Part shown: in pieces, positions 24,501 to 37,900 of the stretch
Layout of the letters: each line of letters begins with the position of its first letter
Position numbering within the stretch: position 1 is the first letter of the stretch
NCBI GenBank assembly: GCA_017163975.1
Contig: JAFFSR010000281.1
Location: 1,054,001-1,118,000, forward strand
DNA: 64,000 bases
Direction: 5' to 3'
From: Anastatus disparis
Taxonomy: Eukaryota > Arthropoda > Insecta > Hymenoptera > Eupelmidae
Program-made: the position numbers and the translations under genes
The notes under the pieces: model-generated
Databases searched by the model: none
What the model saw: only the letters and a program-made list of their open reading frames with translations
Told to the model about the DNA's origin: nothing

Positions 24501-25872
24501 TGAATCATTTTCAACAGCTTTTTAATATAAACAAAAATAGCTTTGTTATTATTTCCGGCAGTAAGACTGTAGATTGTGAAGGTTGATTAAAATTTTATTC
24601 CATCTTAAGAGAATATGTTGCTTATGTATATGCAACGATAAGTAAACTAAGAGTTTACTCAATGTTTCAAACTTAAATCTTATGAAAGGCTTACGAGCTT
24701 TCAGGTGCTACAGAAACTATGCTTTATTTTCCCTCTTTTCTTTTATATTTTTTTTTTCACTTCAAGTTGAATAGTGCGAAAATAAAAGAAATAAAAGAAA
24801 AAAAAGATGTACTTTTTGTGTATCCCGTTGAAAAATATATACGTTTCACGCTGAGCTGGCGAAAAAGTTTTCGGACGAGAGCTTTTATTTCGTTTCACGT
24901 GAAGAAGAGATGAGAGAGAATAGAGAGGGGGTCAGTCAAAAATCTTCGTTGATACGACGAACTGGTTTTTTCGCTTGGTTTGCTGATTTTTTTATATACT
25001 ATTTAGTTCATATATCTTTTCTTTTCTTCAATGTTACACATTGGAATTTTTGAGGTTGTATTAATTATAATGTTTACTGTAACATGTTATCTTATTAACG
25101 CGCGTGTTTTTGTTTACGCAACATTAAGACATCACTTTTATACAAAACACTTAACGTTATTAAAATTTAAATTACTTCATAATTACACTAAACTTAAATA
25201 AAAAAAAAATAAAAAAGTAGAAGGAGAGGAGAGAAAAGTTAGTGGAAAAAAGTATTAATGTACGGAAACTAGCCGCTTCATAAAAAGTTGTGAAGAAAAA
25301 AAAAGAAGAAGAAAGAAACTAGACTTTTCATTTAAAGTTAAAAGTCGTAAAGCAGTCGATTTAAACGCTATAATAACGTAGCTGCTGTTACCTTTACATT
25401 CGCCAGCAACATACCTACATACATATGTATACGTGTATATATACGTATCTTGTTATTTTCAAGGAAATACAAGGGCTACACTTAATGAAAAGGGTGTGCT
25501 TGTTTGCTCGACTGTTCTGAAATCACCCCGCTTAATTTCATACTTAATTACTAAATTTCTCAGCTCTGAGAATTATAATTTTTTTTTCCTTTTTCATTTT
25601 ATTTTTTTCTCCTTTTTTTCTGTTACTTTCTCACATATACATAAGGGAGCTTGCAAAAGCCAAACAAGAGACTCTTTTGCTTTTGTTAATTAAGCGTAAA
25701 GTTGCTTGGTAAATTGCTATACGCTACGGTAATTACCAAGCTCGCTTGAACGTATATACGCTTGTTACTTGTTTTAAGAATCATATTCCCCCACCTCTCT
25801 TCTCTCCATCTCTCTACACCCCCTTCTCTGTTACTCTATTTTCTCAATTTTTTTTTTCTTCGAAAAACTCTT

Positions 25873-25916
<44 letters not shown>

Positions 25917-28900
25917 CTCTTTATTCCCTTGACTTCTTCTATATACTTTTCTTGCGCTATTACTCGCACGTAACAAGAAAAAAACTCAGAAATCTACTAG
26001 AAAAAAATAAGAGAGAGAGAAAAAATTTCTTTCGTTGCATCCTTGTGCTTTTCATTGTTTTGCTTTACTTTGTTTTTTTTTCTTTCTTTTTCTTTTTTGT
26101 CGTCTTTCCATTTACGAGTTACACGAGAAAATGAGAGTAAAAAGAAAACAAAGTAAAGGAAGAAAGGAAAAAAATATCACACGACATAAGGTTTTTGCCT
26201 TAGCTAGTTGGGCTGGTGCAAGCTCGCGCGAAAGCTATAACAAGACGAGAGAGAAAAGTGAAGGAAAAAAAAACAGAGAATGAAAACGAGCGCGTGTGCA
26301 CTTGATGGACTCTCATAACCTTTACGCTCGGTGAGCTATATATACCTTATATAGCCAAAAGTGCAAAGTGCACTCGAATTATTCGAAGGAAATGGAAACC
26401 TCCCTTCATTCTTTTTTTTCTTTTCTTTTAAAATTTCCGTCCTTTGACACAGCCTTCTGTTTTCTATCATTTCATTTTTTTCTTTCTTTTCTTACACTGT
26501 CTTTCATTTCTTTCACTTTACTATCTACTCCTTTTTTTATTTATAAACATATATCCAACTAGAAGTCTATAGTATCTTTCACATTACCTCTGTTACATAG
26601 ATATAACAGGTGTATAAAAAAAAGCTCGAAAAGAATTCATTTCGTCGTGCGTATATTTTTTTCCACTTTTTTTGTATATATATATATATATATACACATG
26701 CATCTATACCAGATTGCAAAATTTCATCGGCATTATAGCTTTTTTTTTGTCAGCTTTTCTTCTTTTTTTTTTATTATTGTTACAAAAATGTACATATATA
26801 CACGGAAGCAAGCACTTGGACAATGGATACAAAAATCTTTTGTCCGTTTTTATATAGAATAGAGGGTAGTATCCTATATAGGGTATATGTAACGCTCGAA
26901 GAACCACCAAACAGTATATAAATACGATACGCAATCCCGAAAATTGAAAGCTAATACAACAAAGAGTCAATCCTTTCTATTGCCAGGAGGAGAAAGAGAA
27001 AAAAAGATCATCACTCGGTTTATAATTCGCATTTAGGAAAGAACAGAACTTTCTCTCTCTCTATTTTTTTTTATTTTTCAACAAAAGGTAGGATAAAAAA
27101 GAGAGGAAAATGCACTTTTCAGTCGGATGATTTTCTCTCTATGGTTTTGTAGAATGAATTGCAAAAATATCCGTGCCATGAAGCTTTTTGTTTTAATTTT
27201 TTTTTCGCACGTTTGCCATGGAGAATGAAAAAAAAAATGAAATGAATGATACACGTTAGAAGAAAAAGAATATAACATTAACAAATGAAGATGCGGTTGA
27301 TCATATAATACTAGGAATGAAAAAAGCTTTTTATATTACGTGTACAAAAGATATCACAGGATTTTTGGGTTGTACGAGAGAAAAGAGATAAAGATGGAAA
27401 GAGAAAGAAAAAAAGAAAGATAATAGTCATTAAGTTTGAAAAAGCGGAGGTCGCATTAAGATAAGCCAATTGTGCTTGCGCGTCTGTTTCTAGTCTCTTT
27501 CACTTTGCTTTCGACTACGAGTGTCGTTTTGAATTATGCGCATCTCTCGCAATAAGCTTTAAGCTTTTATACATGTCCCTCCTCTATTTCATCATTTTTT
27601 TACGTTAAGCTTAAAAGGTAAAAGACCTCGATCGTATATGATTACGTCTAGATTTTTCGTCATTCGCGTAAAAAAAGAAAGAAAATTTTGTTCGAGAGAA
27701 TTTGACTTCATCATAAAAGCAAGTGGTAAAAAAAGAGGAGGTCGAACGTCACGTACAGTAAAGAATAAGAGAAAATACAAAAGTTAAAAGTGAAATAGAA
27801 ATAGCAGCAAGTCGTAAACTTTTAGGATAATTCAAGCAACGACGACCACATAGCTTTGCTTCCGCAGATTCCCGAAAGCTTAACTTTCTCTCTCCCTCTT
27901 ACTCCTTCGTAGAGTTTGAGCTTTTGACAGATCGTCCTTTTTCATTGGGGTTCATGAAGGCAACTTTGTCACCCCCTCCATTCCTTCCACTTTCGTTATA
28001 TATATATATATATATATGCATACGTATATTGTAGGACAGAGTACAGCACAGGCGCAAGCAAAAGTCAACTCGCTTAGGCGAGAACAACTTTGCGAGAAAG
28101 CAAGTGAGAGAGATAGAAATTCTCTAATATAGCTGTGTGTCGCTTGGCTTCGCATCGAAACATTTCCATATATATTATTACCACGGAACGAACAGAAACG
28201 AGAGAGAGAGAGAGAGAGAGAGGGAAATAGAGAAAGAGCAAGTACACGAAGAGCCCAGGCTTTCTCATCGTTCTGTGTGTCCCTTATTTCTCAGGCAAGT
28301 GTGTGATATGCAACGCAAAAGCTAAATTTCTCTCTTCTACCTTATATACATCTCTCTATCTATATATACCCCAAAAAGGCAACGTGTTTTCCTCGGAAAC
28401 ACGCTTTCTACAAGAATTCGTATATCTATATTTTCAGAGAGAGAGGAAAGAAGGAAGTTTTAGAAAAATGTGTATACCAGTACGCTTGAGAGAATATTGC
28501 TATATAGAAACGAAACGAAAAAGGAGAGCGCAAGTTAAGTTTGCTAGAGCTTGCAATTGCTCAACAAACGATAACCTCTGTCGCGCAACCAACTTTTTGG
28601 TATATAAGAGAGGAAAGATTTTTCTTTAAAAAAAGAAAGATTTTTTATTTCCGTTGTTTGTAGCGAGAAAATTCTTGACACTTTTTACAAATTTATTAGC
28701 TATTTACAACATAACCTTATGATTTCTTTATGTGAATCGATATTTTAAGAAAAGTTTTACTCCTAAAGTTGAGTACGTTATTAACATTATTAAAAGCTTA
28801 TTTTTTCATTTTTCAAATAATAAATTATATGATCTTAAGAGTCCGCTGTATCTCTGTCCTTTTCTAATTAAAAAATTGACTTTTTTGCCAAAATTAGCAA

Positions 28901-31900
28901 CAAGAGGCAAAAATAAAGAGATGGTTTCGATGTGTTTAATAAAATGTAATATTTTCTTTGATTAGTATGAATTAATTTTATTGCTTCGTTTTTAAGAAAA
29001 GTTGGAATAACTTAAAAAATTAGAAATTAGTGTCAAATAATGGGATTTTCAAGTTATTCCAACTTTTCTTGAAAATCAAGCGGTGGAATTAAATTATTCT
29101 TATCAGAGAAAATATTGCTTTCTATTACACGAATCGAAACCATCTCTTTATTTCTGCCTGAAGCTATTAGTTTTTATAAAAAATAAATTTTAAATAGATT
29201 CGGTAAAACAGGTAACTGTGTCGGTATACAGCTGATTCTTAACATTTATTACACAAACGTGCATAAATATTTTCATTTATTAAGGTTAGTCAAATCTTTT
29301 TATAAAATATTCAAAAATTTTAACGGTTAATAAAAAGCCCGTATTATTTTAACATAAAATTGTAACTAACTTTATTAAGGTACATAGCTAGTGCAGTTGT
29401 TATTTCGTGAATGCAAGTTTATTAAGGAAACTCAAGGTCTACCGCGCTATTCTCCACACTCATCTCTATATTTAATTTTAATTAAAAATAATTAAAATTA
29501 TCCTGGAATTTAATATGACAATTAACTTTTAATAATGTTTCGTTAAATTTATTATAGCATTGCTCTAAATTAGCAAAAAATTAAATTAGAAATAATTTAA
29601 TTGAATGATTGTTTAATTCAATTGACTCGCTAAACATTCAATTAAAATCGTTGATATTAATCTCGTTCCACTAAATTAATAGATAATGTGTGTTCAAAAA
29701 TCTTCTAATTAAATTTATCAAACTGCATTAGAGCGCCACTAAACAAACTGATAATAGAAATCTCTAAACAAATCGATTAAGCGCCATTAAATTAGATTTT
29801 AAAAAAATAGTATAAAATCAAAAAAGTAAATAATTAGTAAAACCAGGTGTGTGTGGCTTTATAAGCGTATTTCGTATTTTCTACTTACAATACACAAACC
29901 CCAAAAGTTTATATACACCCCATCGAAGTTGTTTTAGTTTCCGTGTTTATAATAAACCCATACACAGCAATTCTCTGGCAATTGAAATAACGAATTTTCC
30001 ACTGATATCGATAGCGACTGCGATTAATTATTCTAATGGGACCATACCCGTAGAAGGGGTATTTTGCTAGAGACAATGGGAATTGTTATTCAACAACAAA
30101 AGAGCTGCTACTTCCCCCTCTCTGGATAATATATACGCATACAAACGTAGAATGCAACGCAGCTAAATATGTGTATGAAAAAAAGGAAAAAAAAAAACAA
30201 TAGAAGAAAAGAGACGATACGTTTATATACAATCAAGAAAATCAGAAATGTCATAAAGATAATAATACTTTATATATCCTGTTTTTCTTATTTTCTCGGG
30301 GATATATATACAAAATGTAAATCAAGAATTTCGCCAAGTTTTTCTCTCTTTCTCTCTTCTTTTATGTACAGCGCTCGCTTGGTATATGCCATCTTGAATT
30401 ATCGTTCAACGAATGCTCGCATTTTATGCACCCACCGAGGGGACGAAAAAAAAGTAAACGAATTTATTTTTCTTCTCTCGCTTTTTTTTCATATTTTTCT
30501 TGCTTTTCTCAACGAAGCTATTTTTTTTTCTTTCTTTATTATAAGGAGATGCGAACGAACTGTAAATATTATGAGAAAAAGATGAGCGGGATTGAATTTA
30601 TTTTCTCGCTGTGTCTTTGATTCGTACGTCTTCAACCGAAAAATAAATCGTAAGTAATACGCGACTTGATACCGTTAAATTAATCAGAATATATTTTTTT
30701 TTATAAAATAAACATAATTATATATATTGTCAAAGGATAATAAATTTAAAATAATAATGTAAATTTTTCAACAAAATGAAAAACAACGTGGAAAGAAAAA
30801 CTGATGATAAATCCTTATTATCAATATTCAATGGCAAACATCGAAGATCGTAAAAATTTCAAACACGTGTATACATCTGTTCTTTCCGCGACAAGAGCTG
30901 GTGTCAATTTGTCTAAAGCATATACACATGTCAGTGACACGAAGGCAAAGTCAATATATTGAATCCCATAGTATAGAGGTACGACAGTAAAGAGAGAGAA
31001 AAAAAATATAGTTTTCAATTTTGTTTTTTGCTGAACTCCGTAATTTTCTTTTGGAATAAAGTTATCCAGGTTAGAATAAATATTTCCCGGTTTACACTGA
31101 TAAGATAAATGTTCGCAAACCATTTGTGTTTTAGGTGCGGAATTGAATAATAATGCTGCATATTTTAATTAATTCGTGAGGTATTTAATGTAGTAACCGC
31201 AGTTATTTTTGTTAGCTAACTCAACAATGTAGCAGAACTAAATTTATCAAATATTTGACAGAATTTCAATTGGAATGAAATTACGAGACCCTCAATTATA
31301 TTATTAAAAACGAAATATTGAATATTTACTATTTAAGTTTTAATTTTGTATCTTTTTTTGAGAAAAAAATTTTTTAGATTTTATCACCACACATGAATAG
31401 TCTTATTTTATTGCTTTCAAGCGCAAAACTTTATGCTAATCAGTTAAAAGCTCATATTTATGATACGTATACAAGTTTACTAGAGAATTTTAATAATCTG
31501 AAAAAAATTTTTACCATATTATACCAACAACTACATATATTTACATATTCAAATGAATAAATAACGTTCTCCTTGAAATCAATATAAAATATTTGCATTT
31601 CATAATACTAAAAACAAAAACAAAATTATTAAAAACATTATGTAATATTATTTTATCTAGTAATCTTATTTTTTCGATTTTTTTTTCTATGTCAACATTA
31701 GTTTATTTCCCAGTAGAAAACATTAATTAACATGGGAATCAAAACGAATACATAACGGCAAACTATATCATTGGCTGCGCGCATCATAAATCAATGGAGA
31801 AACTTCTGTATATGTAAAAGTATTACAGATTCCATATGTGTATCAGAAAAGCTTTTCATAAATCTATCATTAGTATGTTTCGATATTAATAAATTCATCT

Positions 31901-34900
31901 GCTTTACTTTTTTTTTCTTTTCGAAAAAGCTTTAAAAAAAATATATGGCGAAGTTTTTAATAATCCCAAGTAATATGCGAGCGATTAATTAAATATTTTT
32001 AATGAAATTTAATGGTTATGTATGATGATATATTTTTTAATTAAATGACAAAAATGTTTTAACACTTATTATATATAATATCCATTAATTTCGCTGATTG
32101 TCGAAATCGAAAACGTAATTAATTTATAAAATCATAAAATTTAATTTGAATTTACTGTAATTATTAAAAAAAATAATTAATGAAATAACGAAACTCCTCG
32201 ATACTTGTTAAAGGTTGAACCACTAAAAAAGTGCCGAACTCAACACTGTAGTAAATTTAAATAAAGAATTTAAGTAGAAAAGAAAAAAACCCAGAAGCCA
32301 AATAAAAAAGAAACTAAAATGAAATTCTGAGCAAGTGATTATATGTGTGGTTAAAATCTCGCTAAACTATTTGAAACTTGATTTTCGAAAATACTTCATG
32401 TTAGTAGCAGTTAAAATTTCACGTTGATCCAACTTTCTATCTCTTCCTCTCTCTCGTACAGCGCAAGTTTTCTCATCCCCTTTTCGTCAAGGCAATAATG
32501 TTTTTCTAACCCATCGACGAAAATGCACCCGCGCTCACGCGCCACAAACTTGTTAATAACATTAGTTATAAACTTTATTTTAACCAAAATCGTTTATGAA
32601 ACAAAAAAAAAGAGAAAAAAGAAAAAGTGAAACACGAAGTCTGTCTTTAAAAGTTGATTTTATAACTTTATATATAGACTTTAAATCGTGAAAAAATTTA
32701 ACCGGGATAATAAATTTCTTTCATAATAATATTAGAAATCTATTAGCGTATAAATCTCAATAGGAATAAAAAAAAGAAAGAGAATCTTTCTTTTAATGGA
32801 AAAATTTAATTGACGAAGGGACATTTCCGTCAGTTGCATTGCTACCACAATTTTTTTCTCTTTTTCACTTCATCCAATGTATATAACGTCACCTGCTCTC
32901 GCGTTTTCTCTCACTCTCTCTCTCTCTCTTTCAAGTAATTCATGACCAATATCGAGGCCTGTGAGCAATTGAAATATATATATAGGAAAAGAGCAATTTG
33001 CTCTTCCAGCGGGGTTCTCTCATCGTCCTCGTCGTTGTCGTCGTCTTCAGAAAATTTCTTCCTATATATTCTTTTTTTCTTCTCTCTCTCTCTCTCCTGA
33101 TTGAGAGAATAGCAGCCGCATAATTTACAGCAGTAGAAGAGAGCGGTATATATACTCTCAATGAAAAACAGTCGACCTGAATTTTCTCGATACTGCATCG
33201 ATTAAACATTGTATAACCATTACGTATATATAATATATGTATAGATATAACCCTCTCTCGTAGTTCCTACTATACAAAAGACTGGAATAATAAACGGGAC
33301 GAGCTTTCGATATCGCACTTTCCATAACCTCTATATGTTTATAGTACACGCAAGAGAGCAGCAACGTTTATTAAAATGCACACTATAACCACTTTCTGCT
33401 GACTCTCTAACTTGCTAACGCAAGCGCATTTTATCCAATTATCTTACCCTCCCTTTCTACGTATCTCTCTCTCTCTCTTCCTCTTTCCCACGTTTGAGTC
33501 ATAAAAATCGTGTTTACTCGTTTATAATTTACTCATTTTCGTCTGCTGTAATACCGCTTGTCTGCTCGTTTGATAATTTATGTTATTGAACCTTTAATTT
33601 TATTAAAGTTTTAGCTTAATTATTAGACTGTCGTCGAATTTGAATATCTATCAAATAGTATATTTAGATATATTTAAATTTCGCTTGAATTAATCTATAT
33701 TATTAAATTTCAGTTAAATACCTCGCTGAAACGCGTGTAATGGCTTTCATAATAAATTAACAATCAACGCGATTTTCATCTATGGCTTGTTAATAACGAT
33801 TAGAAGCTTAATTGCATTTCATAAACAAATCCCGTACGGGTTTATTAATGACTTTGATCGAAACAAAAAAAAAATCAATCGATACTTTAATACAGTCTAA
33901 TTAGGCAGAAAATTAGCTAAATTAATCGTTTTGCATCAGTAAATACATAGACGAATTAAAATTTCATATTAAAATGCGCTTTGTACGTATTAGTAGGATT
34001 TACTGATGTTAATTTTGATGGCTTTGATAAAATTTTATTCATATCAAGCCATCGAAAATAGTCATCAAAATTTTATAGGTTAGACACCTAAAATTGAACG
34101 TTAACCTAAAAAGCGATAAGTTTAATTAATATATTTCATTATGTACATTTGTGTTGCCTATTTAGATTGAAATTAAATTATTGATCATTCTCCGTCGAAT
34201 AAGTAATTTATAATCAAGTATAAGTAAATAAAATAAATGTAGAAAAAATTTATTGATTTTATTTTTCTTTTAATTTACATATTTTGTAAATTTGTAATTA
34301 GGGTTATGTTTAGATTTTACTCAAAATCTATGTGATGAATGCACGTATATCATTTTAATAGTATCCATTTTTAAGTAATGAACTGTTTTCGTGTTTTGAA
34401 CGCATTCATTTAGGTTATATTTATTAAACGTGATCAGAATCAACTAATAATACCATTTCTTTTCATTTTATTGGCTTGCGATCACTTTTTTTCGGGATCC
34501 AATACGTCATTTTACGTTAGTTTTATAGTTTTTTTTAGAGTTCTTTAGTTATTATGTGTGCCTTGTGGAGACCGTCTTTTCATTTTTTAATCATTATATC
34601 GAATAGGTCTATTTTTATTATTTATTAATCGACTTGACCTCGTTTCCCGTCGCTGAAAAATTTCCGATGATGGGAAATCGAACTCTAGTTTTCCACGTGG
34701 TTTGTATTAATAAGCATTTTGTTCGCTATCATATATTCGAGTTGATCCCTCAATTTCATTATACTTTGAATCAAGATTAGATTTTATTGATTCTTTAACA
34801 ATAGAAAAATCCTAAGTTTAATCATTTTTTCTATTATTATATCTCGTTATATTACGGAAAATAGATTGTTTTTTAAATGGATAGGTTAAATAATACATGG

Positions 34901-37900
34901 AAAACAAATAATTTAGCGAATCTTATTAGAATAATGAAGCCAAGCCATTTCGCTAATGATAGACAGAAGGCATACTGAACAGAATACATGATCAACCTAG
35001 CCAGAAATTCAAATTTACGTGATACAGTATATACGAGACTAAGAGAGACGCGTGCGCTTTAGGTTGTTACCGAGTTTCTTAAGGAAGTTTCTAAGTCCGA
35101 TGGCTTGCCGTCTAATTATAGTTTATCCGTTCAGTGGTGTGCTGTCAAGCTTGCACATAAATATACATGACTATATATATATTCTCTTCTTGAATAACGT
35201 GTGCGCGCTAAAATCAATCTGGACTTGACTCCTGACCGCGCACTCTCTCTTGAAAATCACGTGACACTTTGCTCTCAAAGAACGAAACTCGTTAGTACAG
35301 GGCCAACTCTCGTCATGTGTAGTAATATACCAAGACTATGGATATATTTTTAGTATTTTTAATATTGTTTTTTTTTATCTTACGTTTCTTTTTTTGTGCA
35401 TTCATAATTTTTGACGATACCTAAATTCCTTTCATGTACGCTTATTATATGGAAAATTTTGCTGAGCTTTTAAAAATTCACGGTATTTCGATAATGCAAC
35501 GCGCAAGAAAATTGAGAAGCAATAAGTTTAAAAATGTTTGGAAATATTTATAAATTAAATTTTTTTGTACTGCTAGATAAATCGAAGCCACGTGATTTAG
35601 TAATATATTTTTTTTATCTTACTCAATAATCGATACTATAAATTTTTTATATTATCTAACCCATCTGCAATATAATTTAAATATGCACTTTTTCATTTGA
35701 TAGATTTTATTCACTTTTATCTTACTTATCGACAGTTACTTTGAAATTTCATCTGTCAATAAAACTGACTCGTTTCGTCTCTCTCTCTTTTTTTTCTTTT
35801 ATGTTTATTGCTTTACTCTGGCTTTTAAAAACGTAGCATTTTAAAATCAAGATAGGTACGATGACAGCTGCAGTTACACAGCGGGGCTGCAAAAATAGAA
35901 ACGACTCTTACTACTGCCGCGTGTGTTGGGCGTCTTGCTCTCTCGCGCGCGCGTTTATGGATTCAGCAACATTTTCTACGTGAATATAGATATATCTACA
36001 CGTATATAAAAGTATTGAAAGAGCACGTGCTTTTCATATAGCGATCGTGAAAAGCATAGCTCAAAAACCTGCTTTTCTCTTTCTCTGCCCTTCCATTTCC
36101 CCATAAAACAATAACTTTGTTCCATCGAGTAGGTTAATGAAATTTCTTTACGACTTGTGCGGCTTTAGTATGTTGAGCTATAAACAATTCTTTTCTCTCT
36201 ATACGTAAAAGAGTAACAATTTTCTTTTTCCTTTTTTTATAACGATACAATAATATGAAACAAAAAGGGAAGTATACATCGATATATACGATGTTTACAT
36301 CTTATATATGGATTACTTTGCGGATATTGTAAATAAAACTGAAAATGACTTTTTTTTTATTTTTCTGAAAAAAGTTAAATTTTATATTGCTACATTTTTG
36401 AAATTATTCTTTTGCTTTGTAACCCGCATGGCTCAACGTGATTTTAATTCATTCTCGTTCTACTTTTAGGTGCGATTGTGCCGTAAACTTTTAGTTGAAG
36501 AAGACAGCATGCCAAAATGTTCATATCATTTAAAACGAGAAATTTTTGTACCACGAACAAGATATGCGTTTTACTATTTGACCTTTTCTTTTTTTATTTT
36601 TTTTTACTCTTTACTCGTTATAAAATAGCATAAAATATCTTCTTATCTTCTTTTTTCATTTATTTACCAAACTTTCGATAACCAATCGTACTTTTCATCT
36701 TCAAAATTTCAATAATCTAAAAAAATAAAATAAAATTTTCAACGACGATATGAGGTTTTATGAAATTTTCCATTTTAACGTTTTGTTTACATATCTTAGA
36801 TATTTCTGACAAGATGACGTGTACATTTTTAAAATAATTTATATCGAGTAAATCTCATTATACACAAAGTTGAATTTTTACGTATTACGCCAAGAAGAAA
36901 AAAAAGAAGACAAGAACACGGTAAAAAGAGCAAACTCTTTTCGCATGATACTACTTTTATACTCAAAAAGTATATTATACATCCTAAGAACAGAATAAAA
37001 TCACTTGACATTTGATATTTATGATTTGCAAAAGGTTAAAGTCTCTTCTTCTTATTCTTCCTCTTTTTTTTTGTTCCTCTTTCCAAATAGCGAGAAAAAG
37101 AAGAACGAGGATCGAAGAAAAAAAAGAAGAAAAAGATAAAATAAAAGAAGGTAAGAAGGGAGAAAAGAAAAGATAAGTGGTGGTACAGGGAGGATTCGGG
37201 GCAGCAAGCGCAAAATCTTTGCACGTACGTCAGGAAAAGAACAGAGAAAGATAGAGAGAAAAAAAGAAGAAGCACGACTCTCGAGAAAACGGCTATATCG
37301 GCTATAGTCTTTTCTCTTGTAACAATGTATGTATATGTATATGTATATTCTGTGTATGCATGTGTGTGTGTGGGTCAGAAGGGAAAGATTACGAAGGAAA
37401 AATTCGGGGCACGTCGAGAGTAGCAGTAGCAGTAGTATAGCAGCAGAAGCATCAGCCGCGGGTTTCTTTTTTTTTTTTCTTTTTAACCGTGCAAAGCGAA
37501 AAAACGTGTTCCTGCGAATTTGACTCGCAAAAGGACGAAACTTTCTTTTCTTTCCCTTATATTCTTTTTTTTCTTTTTCTTCTCTTTCTCATTTTGTGTA
37601 TACGTATATATACATATATAAGTCTTTTTTGAAAAAAAAGAGAAGAAAAGAAAAGCGAAACCTTCTGCTTTGCCTTTTTCTTCTACCCTAGGCTTGCAAG
37701 TATAAACGGGGTCGCGAACTTCGAATTCACCTATAAATCTCCGCTAATCCGCGTATTCTCTTGAGAAATATGAGAACTTAGGAAGAGAAGGATAACACCG
37801 GAGGGCTTGCTTGCTACTGCTTACTACTACTACTGGCCTACCTTTTTCATCGTATTCTTTTTTTTCTGCTTACTTTATTCCTATTTTCCATCTTTTTAGA

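Noticed and set aside
24900..33500. Many short F/L/I/K-rich ORFs in GA/CT-rich DNA
   Set aside because: Low-complexity translations without splice sites, start context or recognisable domains.
34010..34075. Small inverted repeat GATGGCTTTGATA / TATCAAGCCATC
   Set aside because: Only 12 bp with a bulge; expected by chance in a window of this size.
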